A stretch of DNA of 12,229 nucleotides, taken from NCBI GenBank assembly GCA_030751555.1, contig JASMFX010000080.1, positions 1 through 12,229 on the forward strand, in the 5' to 3' direction. This DNA is from Candidatus Woesearchaeota archaeon (lineage in GTDB: Archaea > Nanoarchaeota > Nanoarchaeia > Woesearchaeales > CALCXY01). The notes below the pieces were generated by a model. The model had not been told where the DNA came from. It did not search any database and worked only from the letters and a program-made list of their open reading frames with translations. The position numbers were made by a program, and so were the translations under genes. Within the stretch, counting starts at the first letter, position 1, and each line of letters begins with the position of its first letter. Below are positions 5,759 to 12,229 of this stretch, in pieces.

Positions 5759-6019
5759 TTATGCCTCCATAACAGTTATTGGATATATTTTTCTTATGTT
5801 TTCAATTCTAAACTCTCTGTAAATAACTTTAAACCAACGAAACTCTGCTATAATGGATTTATCCGGCCTTATTCTTTTAGCACCTTTATGCACAGCTTCC
5901 TTGATTTGTTCCTTTCCAATCCCCCTTAATTGCATCCTATCAAATATATGTTTCTCTCTTTTTTGTGAATCTTGCCACTTTTTTACATTTCTAAACGCTA
6001 CATTTACCTTAATTTCCAT
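5759..6019 (-). CDS. DUF4258-like toxin of a toxin-antitoxin pair
   Basis: This is an 86-aa basic protein. The core from H24 (KHIFDRMQLRGIGKEQIKEA), through EFRWFKVIY, to the closing KIYPITVMEA fits DUF4258, a RelE/MqsR-like fold often encoded beside YgiT-type zinc-finger antitoxins. Such toxins are thought to cleave RNA; activity here is inferred. It is the first gene of the pair, which is the less common order but usual for mqsRA-type loci. The ATG at 6019 has a TATA box about 27-29 bp away and no Shine-Dalgarno, so it should be read from a leaderless end. Confidence 0.7.
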   Translation of the reverse strand: MEIKVNVAFRNVKKWQDSQKREKHIFDRMQLRGIGKEQIKEAVHKGAKRIRPDKSIIAEFRWFKVIYREFRIENIRKIYPITVMEA

Positions 6020-6043
6020 AATATTCTATAAAAACAAAGAAAA

Positions 6044-6054
6044 GTATATAAAAC
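6044..6054 (-). promoter_or_regulatory. TATA box of the toxin-antitoxin operon
   Basis: The minus strand reads GTTTTATATAC, centred about 29 bp before the toxin ATG. No palindromic operator was noticed next to it. Confidence 0.55.
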
Positions 6055-6070
6055 TATCTATTTTATCACA

Positions 6071-6886
6071 CTAAGCATTCTTTATTGCATCTGTGATCAT
6101 AGCAGCCTGCCTACACTCCTCAACATCATGGACCCTTACAAGATCTGCCCCGTGCATAATAGAAATCGCCACACTAGCGATCGTTCCAGGCAATCTCTTA
6201 TCAACCTCAGCCCCAGTAAGCTTACCGATAAAGCTCTTACGAGAGGACCCCACCATAATCGGCCTTTCCAACCTGCAGAACTCCCCTAACCGATTAAGAA
6301 TTTGGAGATTATGCTCCACAGTCTTGCCAAAACCGATTCCTGGATCAAGGATAATATCATGAATCCCTTTTTTCTCAGCTGTTTTTATTCTGTCTGTAAA
6401 AAAGTCCACAATATCCTCAACAACATCCTTGTAGCTAGGATTTTTCTGCATATCTCTAGGATTGCCCTGCATATGCATAATAATAACAGGAACATTATGC
6501 TTTGCCACAACATCCACCATCTTAGTATCTCTTAATCCAGTGACGTCATTCACGAGACTAGCACCCGCCTCCAAGCATTTGGCAACCACTCCAGGTTTAC
6601 AGGAATCAATACTAATAGGAACCGAGATCTTTCCAAATAAAGCCTTTATCACAGGCAGAACCCTGTTGAGCTCCTCTTTTTCTGAGATAGAATCACTCCC
6701 AGGCTTTGTGCTTTCACCACCAAGGTCAATAATTGTAGCACCTTGCTTGATCATCTGCTTAGCTCTCGCAATAGCCTTTTTAGCACTAAAAAAATTTCCT
6801 CCATCAGAAAAAGAGTCTGGAGTTACATTTAACACGCCAACTACATGGGTTTCCTTAAAATCAAATTCATAATCTCCAATAATCAT
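6071..6886 (-). CDS. folP: Dihydropteroate synthase
   Basis: DHPS joins p-aminobenzoate to the pterin pyrophosphate to give dihydropteroate in folate synthesis. The 271-aa TIM-barrel protein has every family motif: GVLNVTPDSFSDGG (N20, D24), IIDLGGESTKPG (about 52-63), ISIDSCKPG (D94), VNDVTGL (N113-D114), IIMHMQG, DPGIGFGKT (D181), GSSRKSFIG (about 213-221) and the final RVHDV (R251, H253). Length is normal and no key residue is missing. A TATA-like element is centred about 26 bp before the ATG, so it has its own promoter although metK ends only 38 nt upstream. No other folate gene is visible in the window. Confidence 0.95.
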   Translation of the reverse strand: MIIGDYEFDFKETHVVGVLNVTPDSFSDGGNFFSAKKAIARAKQMIKQGATIIDLGGESTKPGSDSISEKEELNRVLPVIKALFGKISVPISIDSCKPGVVAKCLEAGASLVNDVTGLRDTKMVDVVAKHNVPVIIMHMQGNPRDMQKNPSYKDVVEDIVDFFTDRIKTAEKKGIHDIILDPGIGFGKTVEHNLQILNRLGEFCRLERPIMVGSSRKSFIGKLTGAEVDKRLPGTIASVAISIMHGADLVRVHDVEECRQAAMITDAIKNA

Positions 6887-6908
6887 GGATTACAAAAATT
6901 GAAATGAA

Positions 6909-6916
6909 TTTAAAAA
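6909..6916 (-). promoter_or_regulatory. TATA box of folP, overlapping the metK T-tract
   Basis: TTTTTAAA on the minus strand is centred about 26 bp before the folP ATG. The same five T lie just after the metK stop and may also act in metK termination. Confidence 0.5.
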
Positions 6917-6924
6917 GATTGTGC

Positions 6925-8088
6925 TTACAAACCTGCATCCAATTGAAACTTTTCAGCTAAATCCGTTTTCTCCCAGGTAAATTCTTCCTCTTCTCGACCA
7001 AAATGCCCATAAGCAGCAGTTTTCCTAAATATGGGTCTTCTTAGCTGCAGAGTATCTATAATCCACCTTGGAGTGAGGGGGCAATGCTTTTTTACAATCT
7101 CAATTATTTTTTCCTCAGGAATCTTATTGGTTCCAAAAGTATCAACATTTATAGAGGTTGGTTGAGGAACCCCAATAGCATAGCTAATCTGGATCTCACA
7201 CTTTTCTGCTAAGCCTGCTTTGACAATATTCTTTACTATGTAACGTGACGCATAAGCACCAGATCTATCCACTTTGGAAGGATCCTTACCAGAAAAAGCT
7301 CCTCCTCCATGCCTTCCAATCCCCCCATAGGTATCAACAATAATTTTTCTTCCAGTTAAACCAGCATCTGCTTCTGGACCCCCTTTTACAAACTTACCTG
7401 TTGCATTGATATGCAATTTTGTATTCTCATCAAGCAATGATCCACATACAGGCTTTATCACTTTTTCAGTAATTTCTTCTTTAAGACTTTGTTCAGAAAC
7501 ATCTTCCTTATGCTGTTGCGCAATAACAACTGCTGTGAGACGTGTTGGCTTTCCGTCATGGTACTCTACGCTTACCTGACTCTTGCCATCCGGCCCTAGG
7601 CCTTTGATAATCTCTTCCTTTCGGACTTGCGCTAACTTTCTTGTTAATTTATGAGCGAGCAAAATTGGGAGGGGCATAAGCTCTGGAGTCTCATTGGTGG
7701 CAAAACCATACATCATACCTTGATCGCCTGCTCCTTGTTCTTCATGCTCCCCCTCTCCTTCTGAAACACCTTGAGAAATATCAGCGCTTTGCTCTCCAAT
7801 AGAAACAATTACTCCACAATCTTCTCCATCAATTCCAAAATCAGGATCATTATATCCTATCTCAAGTAATGTTTTCCTAACAATTTTTTGAACATCCGCA
7901 AATCCCTTTGTGCTTACTTCACCAATAACAACAATAAGCCCCTTAGTTGTTGCAGTCTCAACAGCAACACGTGAAAGAGGATCTTGCCTAAACAATTCAT
8001 CCAAAATAGCATCACTTATTTGATCACAAACCTTGTCAGGATGCCCTTCTGTAACAGATTCTGAAGTGTAATATTCAACTTTTGTCAT
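6925..8088 (-). CDS. metK: S-adenosylmethionine synthetase, bacterial type
   Basis: It makes S-adenosylmethionine from ATP and methionine. The 387-aa protein carries the bacterial/eukaryotic MetK motifs in order: [16 protein letters not shown] at the N-terminus (H16, D18), [33 protein letters not shown], the phosphate loop [16 protein letters not shown], and [18 protein letters not shown]. This is not the divergent archaeal-type MAT. The start was set at 8088, not at an in-frame upstream ATG (8187): residue 1 there gives the family N-terminus, and GGTGG lies just before it (8093-8097). The predicted leader is about 20 nt. The bacterial form may reflect lateral gain (inference). Confidence 0.95.
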   Translation of the reverse strand: MTKVEYYTSESVTEGHPDKVCDQISDAILDELFRQDPLSRVAVETATTKGLIVVIGEVSTKGFADVQKIVRKTLLEIGYNDPDFGIDGEDCGVIVSIGEQSADISQGVSEGEGEHEEQGAGDQGMMYGFATNETPELMPLPILLAHKLTRKLAQVRKEEIIKGLGPDGKSQVSVEYHDGKPTRLTAVVIAQQHKEDVSEQSLKEEITEKVIKPVCGSLLDENTKLHINATGKFVKGGPEADAGLTGRKIIVDTYGGIGRHGGGAFSGKDPSKVDRSGAYASRYIVKNIVKAGLAEKCEIQISYAIGVPQPTSINVDTFGTNKIPEEKIIEIVKKHCPLTPRWIIDTLQLRRPIFRKTAAYGHFGREEEEFTWEKTDLAEKFQLDAGL

Positions 8089-8131
8089 TTTACCACCTTT
8101 TGTATTGATAGAGATACGCACTCTGAAAAGA

Positions 8132-8140
8132 CTTATAAAG
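8132..8140 (-). promoter_or_regulatory. TATA box of metK
   Basis: CTTTATAAG on the minus strand predicts a start near 8110. That leaves a short leader that contains the GGTGG ribosome-binding site. Confidence 0.5.
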
Positions 8141-8201
8141 ACTTTTGATGATAATATTCCAATAGGAATATTTGAACATTGTCCCAATGTTATTGAAAAG
8201 C

Positions 8202-8209
8202 TTTTTATA
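8202..8209 (+). promoter_or_regulatory. TATA box of the alpha/beta hydrolase gene
   Basis: TTTTTATA is centred about 25-26 bp before the ATG at 8231. This supports that start over the in-frame ATG at 8105 inside the metK promoter region. Confidence 0.55.
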
Positions 8210-8230
8210 GGAATAAATCAAATTCCTACT

Positions 8231-9217
8231 ATGCTAAAAACCATCAGATCATTTGATGGAGTACCAATCCATTATGCAATAAAAAGAAATTCAGAAGATT
8301 ATGTTATTTTTCTGCATGGGATAACCTGTGACAAGGGGTTTTGGGATAATGAGGCTAAGGTTTTCCATAAACTCGGTTTTTCTACGATCATTCCAGATCT
8401 CAGAGGACATGGTAAATCTGGAAAACCCCATAATAAGGAAGATTACTATCTGGAGAACTTTGCAAGAGATATTAAGCATATCATGGACAAAGAAAAGATA
8501 AAGAAGGCAAATATGGTGGGCCATAGCTTTGGAGGATCTCTGTGGGTATTGTGCTACAAAATATTCAGTAAGAACATAAATTCTATGGTCATGATCAATG
8601 CTAGCCATAAGGTTCCCTTCAAATTAAAATTCTACCTCGCTTCTAGAAGGCATTTTAATTCCTTTATGCATAGATTTGTAGCCAACCTTCCTGAGCTGAA
8701 ATCCAATGATGAGGTCTTAAAACACATTATCTACAATATGGATTCATACACAAAAGAGCACAAAAAAGAGATTCAGAATATTTTGAATCACATTGAAGTG
8801 CCCACCCTCTTCGTATCCTCATCAAAAGATGAACTCGTCCCATTGAAGCATATGAAGGATATGGTCAGCATGATGAATAAGACAGAGATAGTACACCTAG
8901 AAAAAGCTCACCATGAAGTATTTCATGAGCAATCAAAGGAGGCTAATGTTAATATTTTTAATTTTCTCCAAAAGCATCACCTAACTGATAATGTAAATCT
9001 TGCGACAGCACTTACAGTAGTCTTTGCAGCAGTAGGCTTGGCATTATTATCAACACCTGAAGCCCTACAGAGCCTAGGATCTGCAACTATAACAGGAGCT
9101 GCTGTTACTCTAGAGAATGTTAACGTTACAAGTCACCTGAGTGTGTTAGGTGTAAAGGTAATTGCTATTGCTACTTTGCTCTCTGGATTCCTCTATATAA
9201 GGAATAAGTACCAGTAG
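8231..9217 (+). CDS. Alpha/beta hydrolase with C-terminal transmembrane pair
   Basis: This is a 328-aa serine hydrolase. The oxyanion-hole HG lies at 29-30 (FLHGITCDKGFW), DLRGHGKSGKP at 56-65, the nucleophile elbow G97-H-S99-F-G-G, the acid D200 (SSSKDELVPL) and the base H227 or H228 (KAHHEVFHE), so the triad is complete. The usual alpha/beta hydrolase domain ends near residue 250. The extra tail holds two hydrophobic helices (about 257-274 and 303-323), joined by a Thr/Ala/Asn-rich loop of some 28 residues with an N-V-T sequon. This predicts a membrane-anchored enzyme with both termini on the same side. Substrate is unknown; lipid or ester hydrolysis is a guess from the family. Confidence 0.85.
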   Translation: MLKTIRSFDGVPIHYAIKRNSEDYVIFLHGITCDKGFWDNEAKVFHKLGFSTIIPDLRGHGKSGKPHNKEDYYLENFARDIKHIMDKEKIKKANMVGHSFGGSLWVLCYKIFSKNINSMVMINASHKVPFKLKFYLASRRHFNSFMHRFVANLPELKSNDEVLKHIIYNMDSYTKEHKKEIQNILNHIEVPTLFVSSSKDELVPLKHMKDMVSMMNKTEIVHLEKAHHEVFHEQSKEANVNIFNFLQKHHLTDNVNLATALTVVFAAVGLALLSTPEALQSLGSATITGAAVTLENVNVTSHLSVLGVKVIAIATLLSGFLYIRNKYQ

Positions 9218-9261
9218 CAAAATTATTCCTAAAGCAACTATAAAGTAGTAAAACAACGAAG

Positions 9262-9271
9262 AATTTATATA
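9262..9271 (+). promoter_or_regulatory. TATA box of the 9294 gene
   Basis: AATTTATATA is centred about 27 bp before an ATG at 9294. The spacing matches the other leaderless genes here and marks 9294 as the intended start. Confidence 0.55.
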
Positions 9272-9293
9272 GCAGTGAAAATAACCATATAGT

Positions 9294-9628
9294 ATGCACG
9301 ATAGAAGTATTTTGGATAAATAGGCGAGATTGAGGATCCTTTGCAGAGATGTGTTGAAAGAGGTGAAGTAACTACAAGATATCCTGCTATCGCCTTAGCT
9401 CTCTTGGAAAGGGCAAAAGGATCTCAGAGCGTTGATGAAGTCATTGCAGAGATCCATCGTACCAATCTCTCGCAACAGGATCAGCAGATTATCCAACCAG
9501 AAGAGCTGAGGACTGCTCTTACAACAGATTTTAATTGGATTGATGGACTGCCCTATATGGCTGTTTTGGAGACTGTAGATATGCATCTGGCTGAACAACG
9601 TGTAGTCTTGGACCTCTCCAACCCCTAA
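9294..9628 (+). CDS. Hypothetical protein, frame broken after codon 9
   Basis: I do not recognise this protein. From the promoter-supported ATG the frame reads MHDRSILDK and stops at TAG (9321-9323). The next frame continues without a stop from 9320: IGEIEDPLQRCVERGEVTTR, an Ala/Leu-rich helix with LALLERAKGSQSVDEVIAEI, then NLSQQDQQII and a C-terminus ending VVLDLSNP. Joining the two frames at 9318-9320 with one extra base gives a single protein of about 111 aa. Explanations are a one-base deletion (mutation or assembly error), or a separate start at TTG 9341. Its last 98 nt overlap the convergent gene at 9531-9830. No membrane segment or metal motif is seen. Confidence 0.55.
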
Positions 9629-9830
9629 AACCAGCTCGTCCGGAATGAAGTTGTGGTGCTTTGCCCATATAAAGCGCTGAAGAAGTCTCAGCAGTAACAG
9701 GAACTACACTTAGATCAACCGCAATATTAGGTGCAGGTCGTTGAATTAAACTTAAATCATCATATTGTCCAATTGTGTTATTTTTTAAATCTGTTATAAC
9801 ACGAGGACCAGTTTGTTGCTTATAGCTCAT
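9531..9830 (-). CDS. Hypothetical protein (99 aa)
   Basis: The function is not recognised. The start is well supported: GGAGG lies 8 nt before the ATG at 9830 and a TATA box is at 9871-9876. The N-terminal 60 residues (MSYKQQTGPRVITDL onward) are polar with prolines and look extended or disordered. The C-terminal third contains GRAGFRGWRGPRLH and lies antisense to the 9294-9628 gene, so its true end is doubtful; a frame error near 9625 would shorten it to about 65-70 aa. It is transcribed in the same direction as the 9936-10679 gene, 105 bp apart. Confidence 0.5.
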   Translation of the reverse strand: MSYKQQTGPRVITDLKNNTIGQYDDLSLIQRPAPNIAVDLSVVPVTAETSSALYMGKAPQLHSGRAGFRGWRGPRLHVVQPDAYLQSPKQPYRAVHQSN

Positions 9831-9847
9831 TTTAAATACCTCCGAAT

Positions 9848-9863
9848 AGTGACAATAATCACT
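9848..9863 (-). promoter_or_regulatory. Palindrome next to the TATA box: possible operator
   Basis: AGTGA and TCACT flank a 6-nt spacer (CAATAA on plus). The site lies between the TATA box (9871-9876) and the expected transcription start of the leftward 9830 gene, where a bound repressor would block polymerase. The regulator is unknown. Confidence 0.35.
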
Positions 9864-9870
9864 GCATGAT

Positions 9871-9876
9871 TTATAA
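9871..9876 (-). promoter_or_regulatory. TATA box of the 9830 gene
   Basis: TTATAA sits 41 bp before the ATG, which leaves a leader of roughly 18 nt carrying the GGAGG site. Confidence 0.5.
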
Positions 9877-9935
9877 GCATTTATTTGATTGGAACTATAT
9901 ATTAAAACAGTAAGGAAAAATAATTTTTTATTATT

Positions 9936-10679
9936 TTATCTCGTAGAATTCTTATGTTGATATTTCGATACCTGATTATCAACAAGATTTCTTAGCCATG
10001 AATAATCGTTATCTGCCTCACCACCAGGAGATTTTCCTTGATAAACAGCATCCAAAAACTTCCCATCATGCTGGGGCCTTAAATCACCAGTAGGACCATG
10101 AGTTGGATTTTCAATAGCTTTAAGTGTATTCGCATCCAAAGCAAAGATTTGCTTCTTTTCTGTTAGTTTTAAGAGCTCATATAGGTCCTTTCTAACATCT
10201 ATCTGAAGGGTTTCACTTAAGTCAGTAGTATTCAATATAATAGGAACATGACAAACAGCAAAAGTCCTCCTCACCAAATCAGCAACATGGAGCCCATTAT
10301 ACCAATCTCCCTCTTGCAAACCAGCAGCACTTGTCCTCGTATGATCCATCTCAAATGTTAAAGCAGATACAACAGCAACAATATCATTATTTGGATTTTT
10401 TTTATCAGGTGCATATAATCTCAGATAGCTACCAGTCCTATCAATATCATGGATAACCTGTATTTTATAAGACATAGTCGTGCCAAAATTAGGGCCATAA
10501 ATCTTTTCACCCTTCTCTAAGGTTAGTTTTTGACCCTTACCAATCTCTATAGGCCCAAGAACAGCCTTTACCTTCTCTAACTCTGCACCTTTATCAGCTA
10601 CTATAAGAACAGTACCTATCGATGATTCATCGTAATCTTTTGCAAATCCCCCTAGCCAGGATGGCCTCCTAAGTCTCAT
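9936..10679 (-). CDS. Hypothetical protein (about 247 aa)
   Basis: I do not recognise this protein. The ATG at 10679 is preferred over an upstream in-frame TTG (10739), because a TATA box at 10741-10747 predicts transcription starting downstream of that TTG, and a G-rich stretch (10691-10695) precedes the ATG. It begins MRLRRPSWLGGFAKDYDESS. A mixed alpha/beta body follows, with GTVLIVADKGAELEKVKAVL, IQVIHDIDRTGSYLRLY, VAVVSALTFEMDHTRTSAAG and CHVPIILNTTDLSETLQID, and a polar tail with PGGEADNDYSWLRNL. No signal peptide, membrane helix or cysteine motif is present, so it is likely cytosolic. It is divergent from the asparagine synthetase gene. Confidence 0.6.
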   Translation of the reverse strand: MRLRRPSWLGGFAKDYDESSIGTVLIVADKGAELEKVKAVLGPIEIGKGQKLTLEKGEKIYGPNFGTTMSYKIQVIHDIDRTGSYLRLYAPDKKNPNNDIVAVVSALTFEMDHTRTSAAGLQEGDWYNGLHVADLVRRTFAVCHVPIILNTTDLSETLQIDVRKDLYELLKLTEKKQIFALDANTLKAIENPTHGPTGDLRPQHDGKFLDAVYQGKSPGGEADNDYSWLRNLVDNQVSKYQHKNSTR

Positions 10680-10740
10680 GTTATACAATTCCCCCAAAGA
10701 TGAAAATATGCAATAACTTACAGAAGAAGCTAAATCCAAA

Positions 10741-10747
10741 TATAAAC
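10741..10747 (-). promoter_or_regulatory. TATA-like box of the 9936-10679 gene
   Basis: The minus strand reads GTTTATA within AAAGTTTATATTTGG. It implies a start near 10716 and a leader of about 37 nt before the ATG at 10679. Confidence 0.4.
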
Positions 10748-10796
10748 TTTCCTATATTTTCATGGAATCTTCAAAACAATACATTGAAAATGAAAG

Positions 10797-10806
10797 ATTT
10801 ATAAAA
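10797..10806 (+). promoter_or_regulatory. TATA box of the asparagine synthetase gene
   Basis: ATTTATAAAA lies about 25 bp before the ATG at 10827, and there is no Shine-Dalgarno, as for the other leaderless genes. Confidence 0.6.
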
Positions 10807-10826
10807 TCATATAAAAGATCAATATC

Positions 10827-12229
10827 ATGTGTGGAATCATAGGTTTGTTCAATATACATGATCACAAATCCAAGGCAGCCACAGCTCTAGACTGCTTAAA
10901 AAATAGGGGAAAGGATTATCAAAAGATAATATCTCAGAAAAACTATTCCCTAGCCCATGCCCTCCATGCTGTTGTAAGCAAGGTTAAACAACCTTTTGAA
11001 GGAAAAGGTCTTTTAGTAGCTAACTGCGAAATCTATAATTGGAAAGAGATAGCAAAAACCCACGCCATCCAGGCAAAAAACGATGCTCACCTCATCTTCC
11101 AATTATTAGAAAAGGGAGAAAGCCCTGGGGAACTAGTAAAAAAACTCGATGGTGTGTATTCCTTTGCCTATGTTAGAGACAATAAAGTACTCCTAGTTAG
11201 AGATCTTATTGGAGTAAAGCCTCTGTGGTATGGCAAAAATCCTGGTTTTGGCTTTGCTTCTGAAAAGAAAGCCTTGCTAAAATCTGGATTTAAGGATATC
11301 AACGAATTAAATCCAAGGAAAATTTTAGAATATAATCTAAAAACAAAGAAAATCAAGGTCCGCTCACAAAAGTTTTTCACAATAGGTCCTGAACATAGGG
11401 AATCAAAACAAAAAATAAAAAATAAACTACTAGATCTTCTCACCAAAGCAGTAGACAAAAGAATCCCCAAGCCAAAGTTTGGCTTGTTGTTTTCCGGAGG
11501 GGTAGATTCATCCACCTTAGCGCTTCTCTTAAAAAAACACAAGAAAAAATTCACCTGCTACACAACTGTTCTTGATCATCCTGGATTTAAAGAGCCAGAA
11601 GACCTTGTCTACGCTAAAAAAGCAGCAAAAACAATGAATCTTAATCTTAAAATCATTAAAGTTAAACTAAAAGAGATCAAACCTTTGCTAAAAAAAATTG
11701 TTCCCTTAATCGAAGACTCTAACGTAGTTAAGGTTGCTGTTGCTCTAACATTCTACAAAGCCTGTGAGCAGGCCCGAAAAGATGGACACAAAGTATTATT
11801 TTCAGGCCTAGGAGCTGAAGAACTATTTGGAGGCTATGAGAGACATAAAAAATCTCTCCAGATTAACAAAGAATGCCTCTCTGGATTGCTAAAGATGTAT
11901 GAGAGAGATCTTTATAGAGATGATATTGTCTCTATGGAAAACTCTGTTGAGCTACGCCTTCCATTCCTAGATCATGACCTTAGCAAATATTCCTTAAATA
12001 TTCCTGGAAAATACAAAATTAATAGCAAGGGAGAAAAACAAATACTGAGAGAGGTTGCTGAGAAGTTAGGAGTCCCAAAACTGATAGCAAGAAGGAAAAA
12101 ACGTGCTGCTCAATACGGCTCAAACATCCAGAAAGCATTGAAAAAGCTTGCAAAACCTCATCCCACAATCTCTTCCTATCTTGATACCTTTGCACCTTCC
12201 ACAAATCCAAAGCTAGGAGCCTTAATATC
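10827..12229 (+). CDS. asnB: Glutamine-hydrolysing asparagine synthetase-like protein (3' end beyond window)
   Basis: The frame is open from the ATG to the right edge, 467 full codons. MCGIIGLF exposes the catalytic Cys2 of an Ntn glutaminase domain (about 2-150: CEIYNWKEI at 67-75, LDGVYSFAYVRD, VRDLIGVKPLWYG, FASEKKAL). The synthetase domain follows with the ATP-pyrophosphatase loop SGGVDSS (223-229), FSGLGAEELFGGYERH, ENSVELRLPFLDHDL and GEKQILREVA with RRKKRAAQYGS. The family amidates aspartate with glutamine-derived ammonia. The glutaminase domain is shorter than usual, RGPD reads RGKD, NGE reads NCE, and the substrate arginine expected near residue 47 is not obvious. Amidation of another substrate is possible. 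Confidence 0.9.
   Translation, partial: MCGIIGLFNIHDHKSKAATALDCLKNRGKDYQKIISQKNYSLAHALHAVVSKVKQPFEGKGLLVANCEIYNWKEIAKTHAIQAKNDAHLIFQLLEKGESPGELVKKLDGVYSFAYVRDNKVLLVRDLIGVKPLWYGKNPGFGFASEKKALLKSGFKDINELNPRKILEYNLKTKKIKVRSQKFFTIGPEHRESKQKIKNKLLDLLTKAVDKRIPKPKFGLLFSGGVDSSTLALLLKKHKKKFTCYTTVLDHPGFKEPEDLVYAKKAAKTMNLNLKIIKVKLKEIKPLLKKIVPLIEDSNVVKVAVALTFYKACEQARKDGHKVLFSGLGAEELFGGYERHKKSLQINKECLSGLLKMYERDLYRDDIVSMENSVELRLPFLDHDLSKYSLNIPGKYKINSKGEKQILREVAEKLGVPKLIARRKKRAAQYGSNIQKALKKLAKPHPTISSYLDTFAPSTNPKLGALI

Noticed and set aside
6093..6872. Several plus-strand frames antisense to folP
   Set aside because: They are shadows of a complete, motif-rich dihydropteroate synthase on the minus strand and resemble no family.
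8089..8230. Long N-terminal extensions of metK and the hydrolase, with overlapping starts
   Set aside because: Family N-termini, TATA boxes and the ribosome-binding site point to 8088 and 8231; the extensions read through the promoters.
9316..9323. Programmed -1 frameshift site
   Set aside because: No slippery heptamer of the X-XXY-YYZ type and no obvious downstream stem were found; a base deletion explains the break more simply.
11168..12210. Minus-strand frames within the asparagine synthetase gene
   Set aside because: They are antisense shadows of a gene with clear catalytic motifs on the plus strand.
1..12229. CRISPR array, insertion sequence or integrase
   Set aside because: No regularly spaced repeats, transposase frames or terminal inverted repeats were seen.

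Overview
The window looks like an AT-rich archaeal chromosome segment, probably from a small-genome DPANN-type lineage (the lineage is inference; archaeal identity is firmer). The archaeal evidence is ribosomal protein L21e, RNA polymerase subunit Rpo4/F, an archaeal SepF, a stand-alone ZPR1 zinc-finger protein and a TrmB-family regulator. In addition, many genes have a TATA box centred about 25-29 bp before the ATG with no Shine-Dalgarno sequence, the pattern of leaderless archaeal transcripts. No rRNA, tRNA, CRISPR array or insertion sequence was recognised.

Left part (1-2300): a two-gene operon for translation and transcription, L21e-rpoF, runs leftward and its reading frames overlap by 8 nt. 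Beyond it lies a hairpin-rich non-coding stretch and perhaps the first codons of another leftward gene cut by the window edge. A 330-bp gap between L21e and sepF is richer in G+C than its surroundings and can fold into a compact RNA-like structure (983-1063). sepF (FtsZ membrane anchor) and the ZPR1 gene run rightward. Two strong tandem hairpins with identical TAAA loops fill the convergent gap after ZPR1.

Middle (2300-6020): an EEP-family phosphoesterase/nuclease and an SDR-type NAD-dependent epimerase are transcribed divergently from a compact shared promoter region. A TrmB-like regulator and an unrecognised 100-aa protein form a second divergent pair. They are followed by a leftward toxin-antitoxin module: a DUF4258-like toxin, then an antitoxin with a YgiT/MqsA-type zinc finger joined to an AbrB-like tail.

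One-carbon block (6070-8090): folP (dihydropteroate synthase) and a bacterial-type metK (S-adenosylmethionine synthetase) run leftward, each with its own promoter. Divergent from metK is an alpha/beta hydrolase with an unusual C-terminal pair of membrane helices.

Right part (9220-12229): three unrecognised genes. One (9294-9628) appears to carry a one-base frame disruption after nine codons, and its 3' end overlaps a convergent gene (9830-9531). An orphan of about 247 aa follows. A glutamine-hydrolysing asparagine synthetase-like gene starts at 10827 and runs off the right edge. No single new multigene system is evident. The best candidates for something undescribed are the structured RNA region at 924-1063, the tandem hairpins at 2189-2300 and the orphan gene group at 9294-10679.
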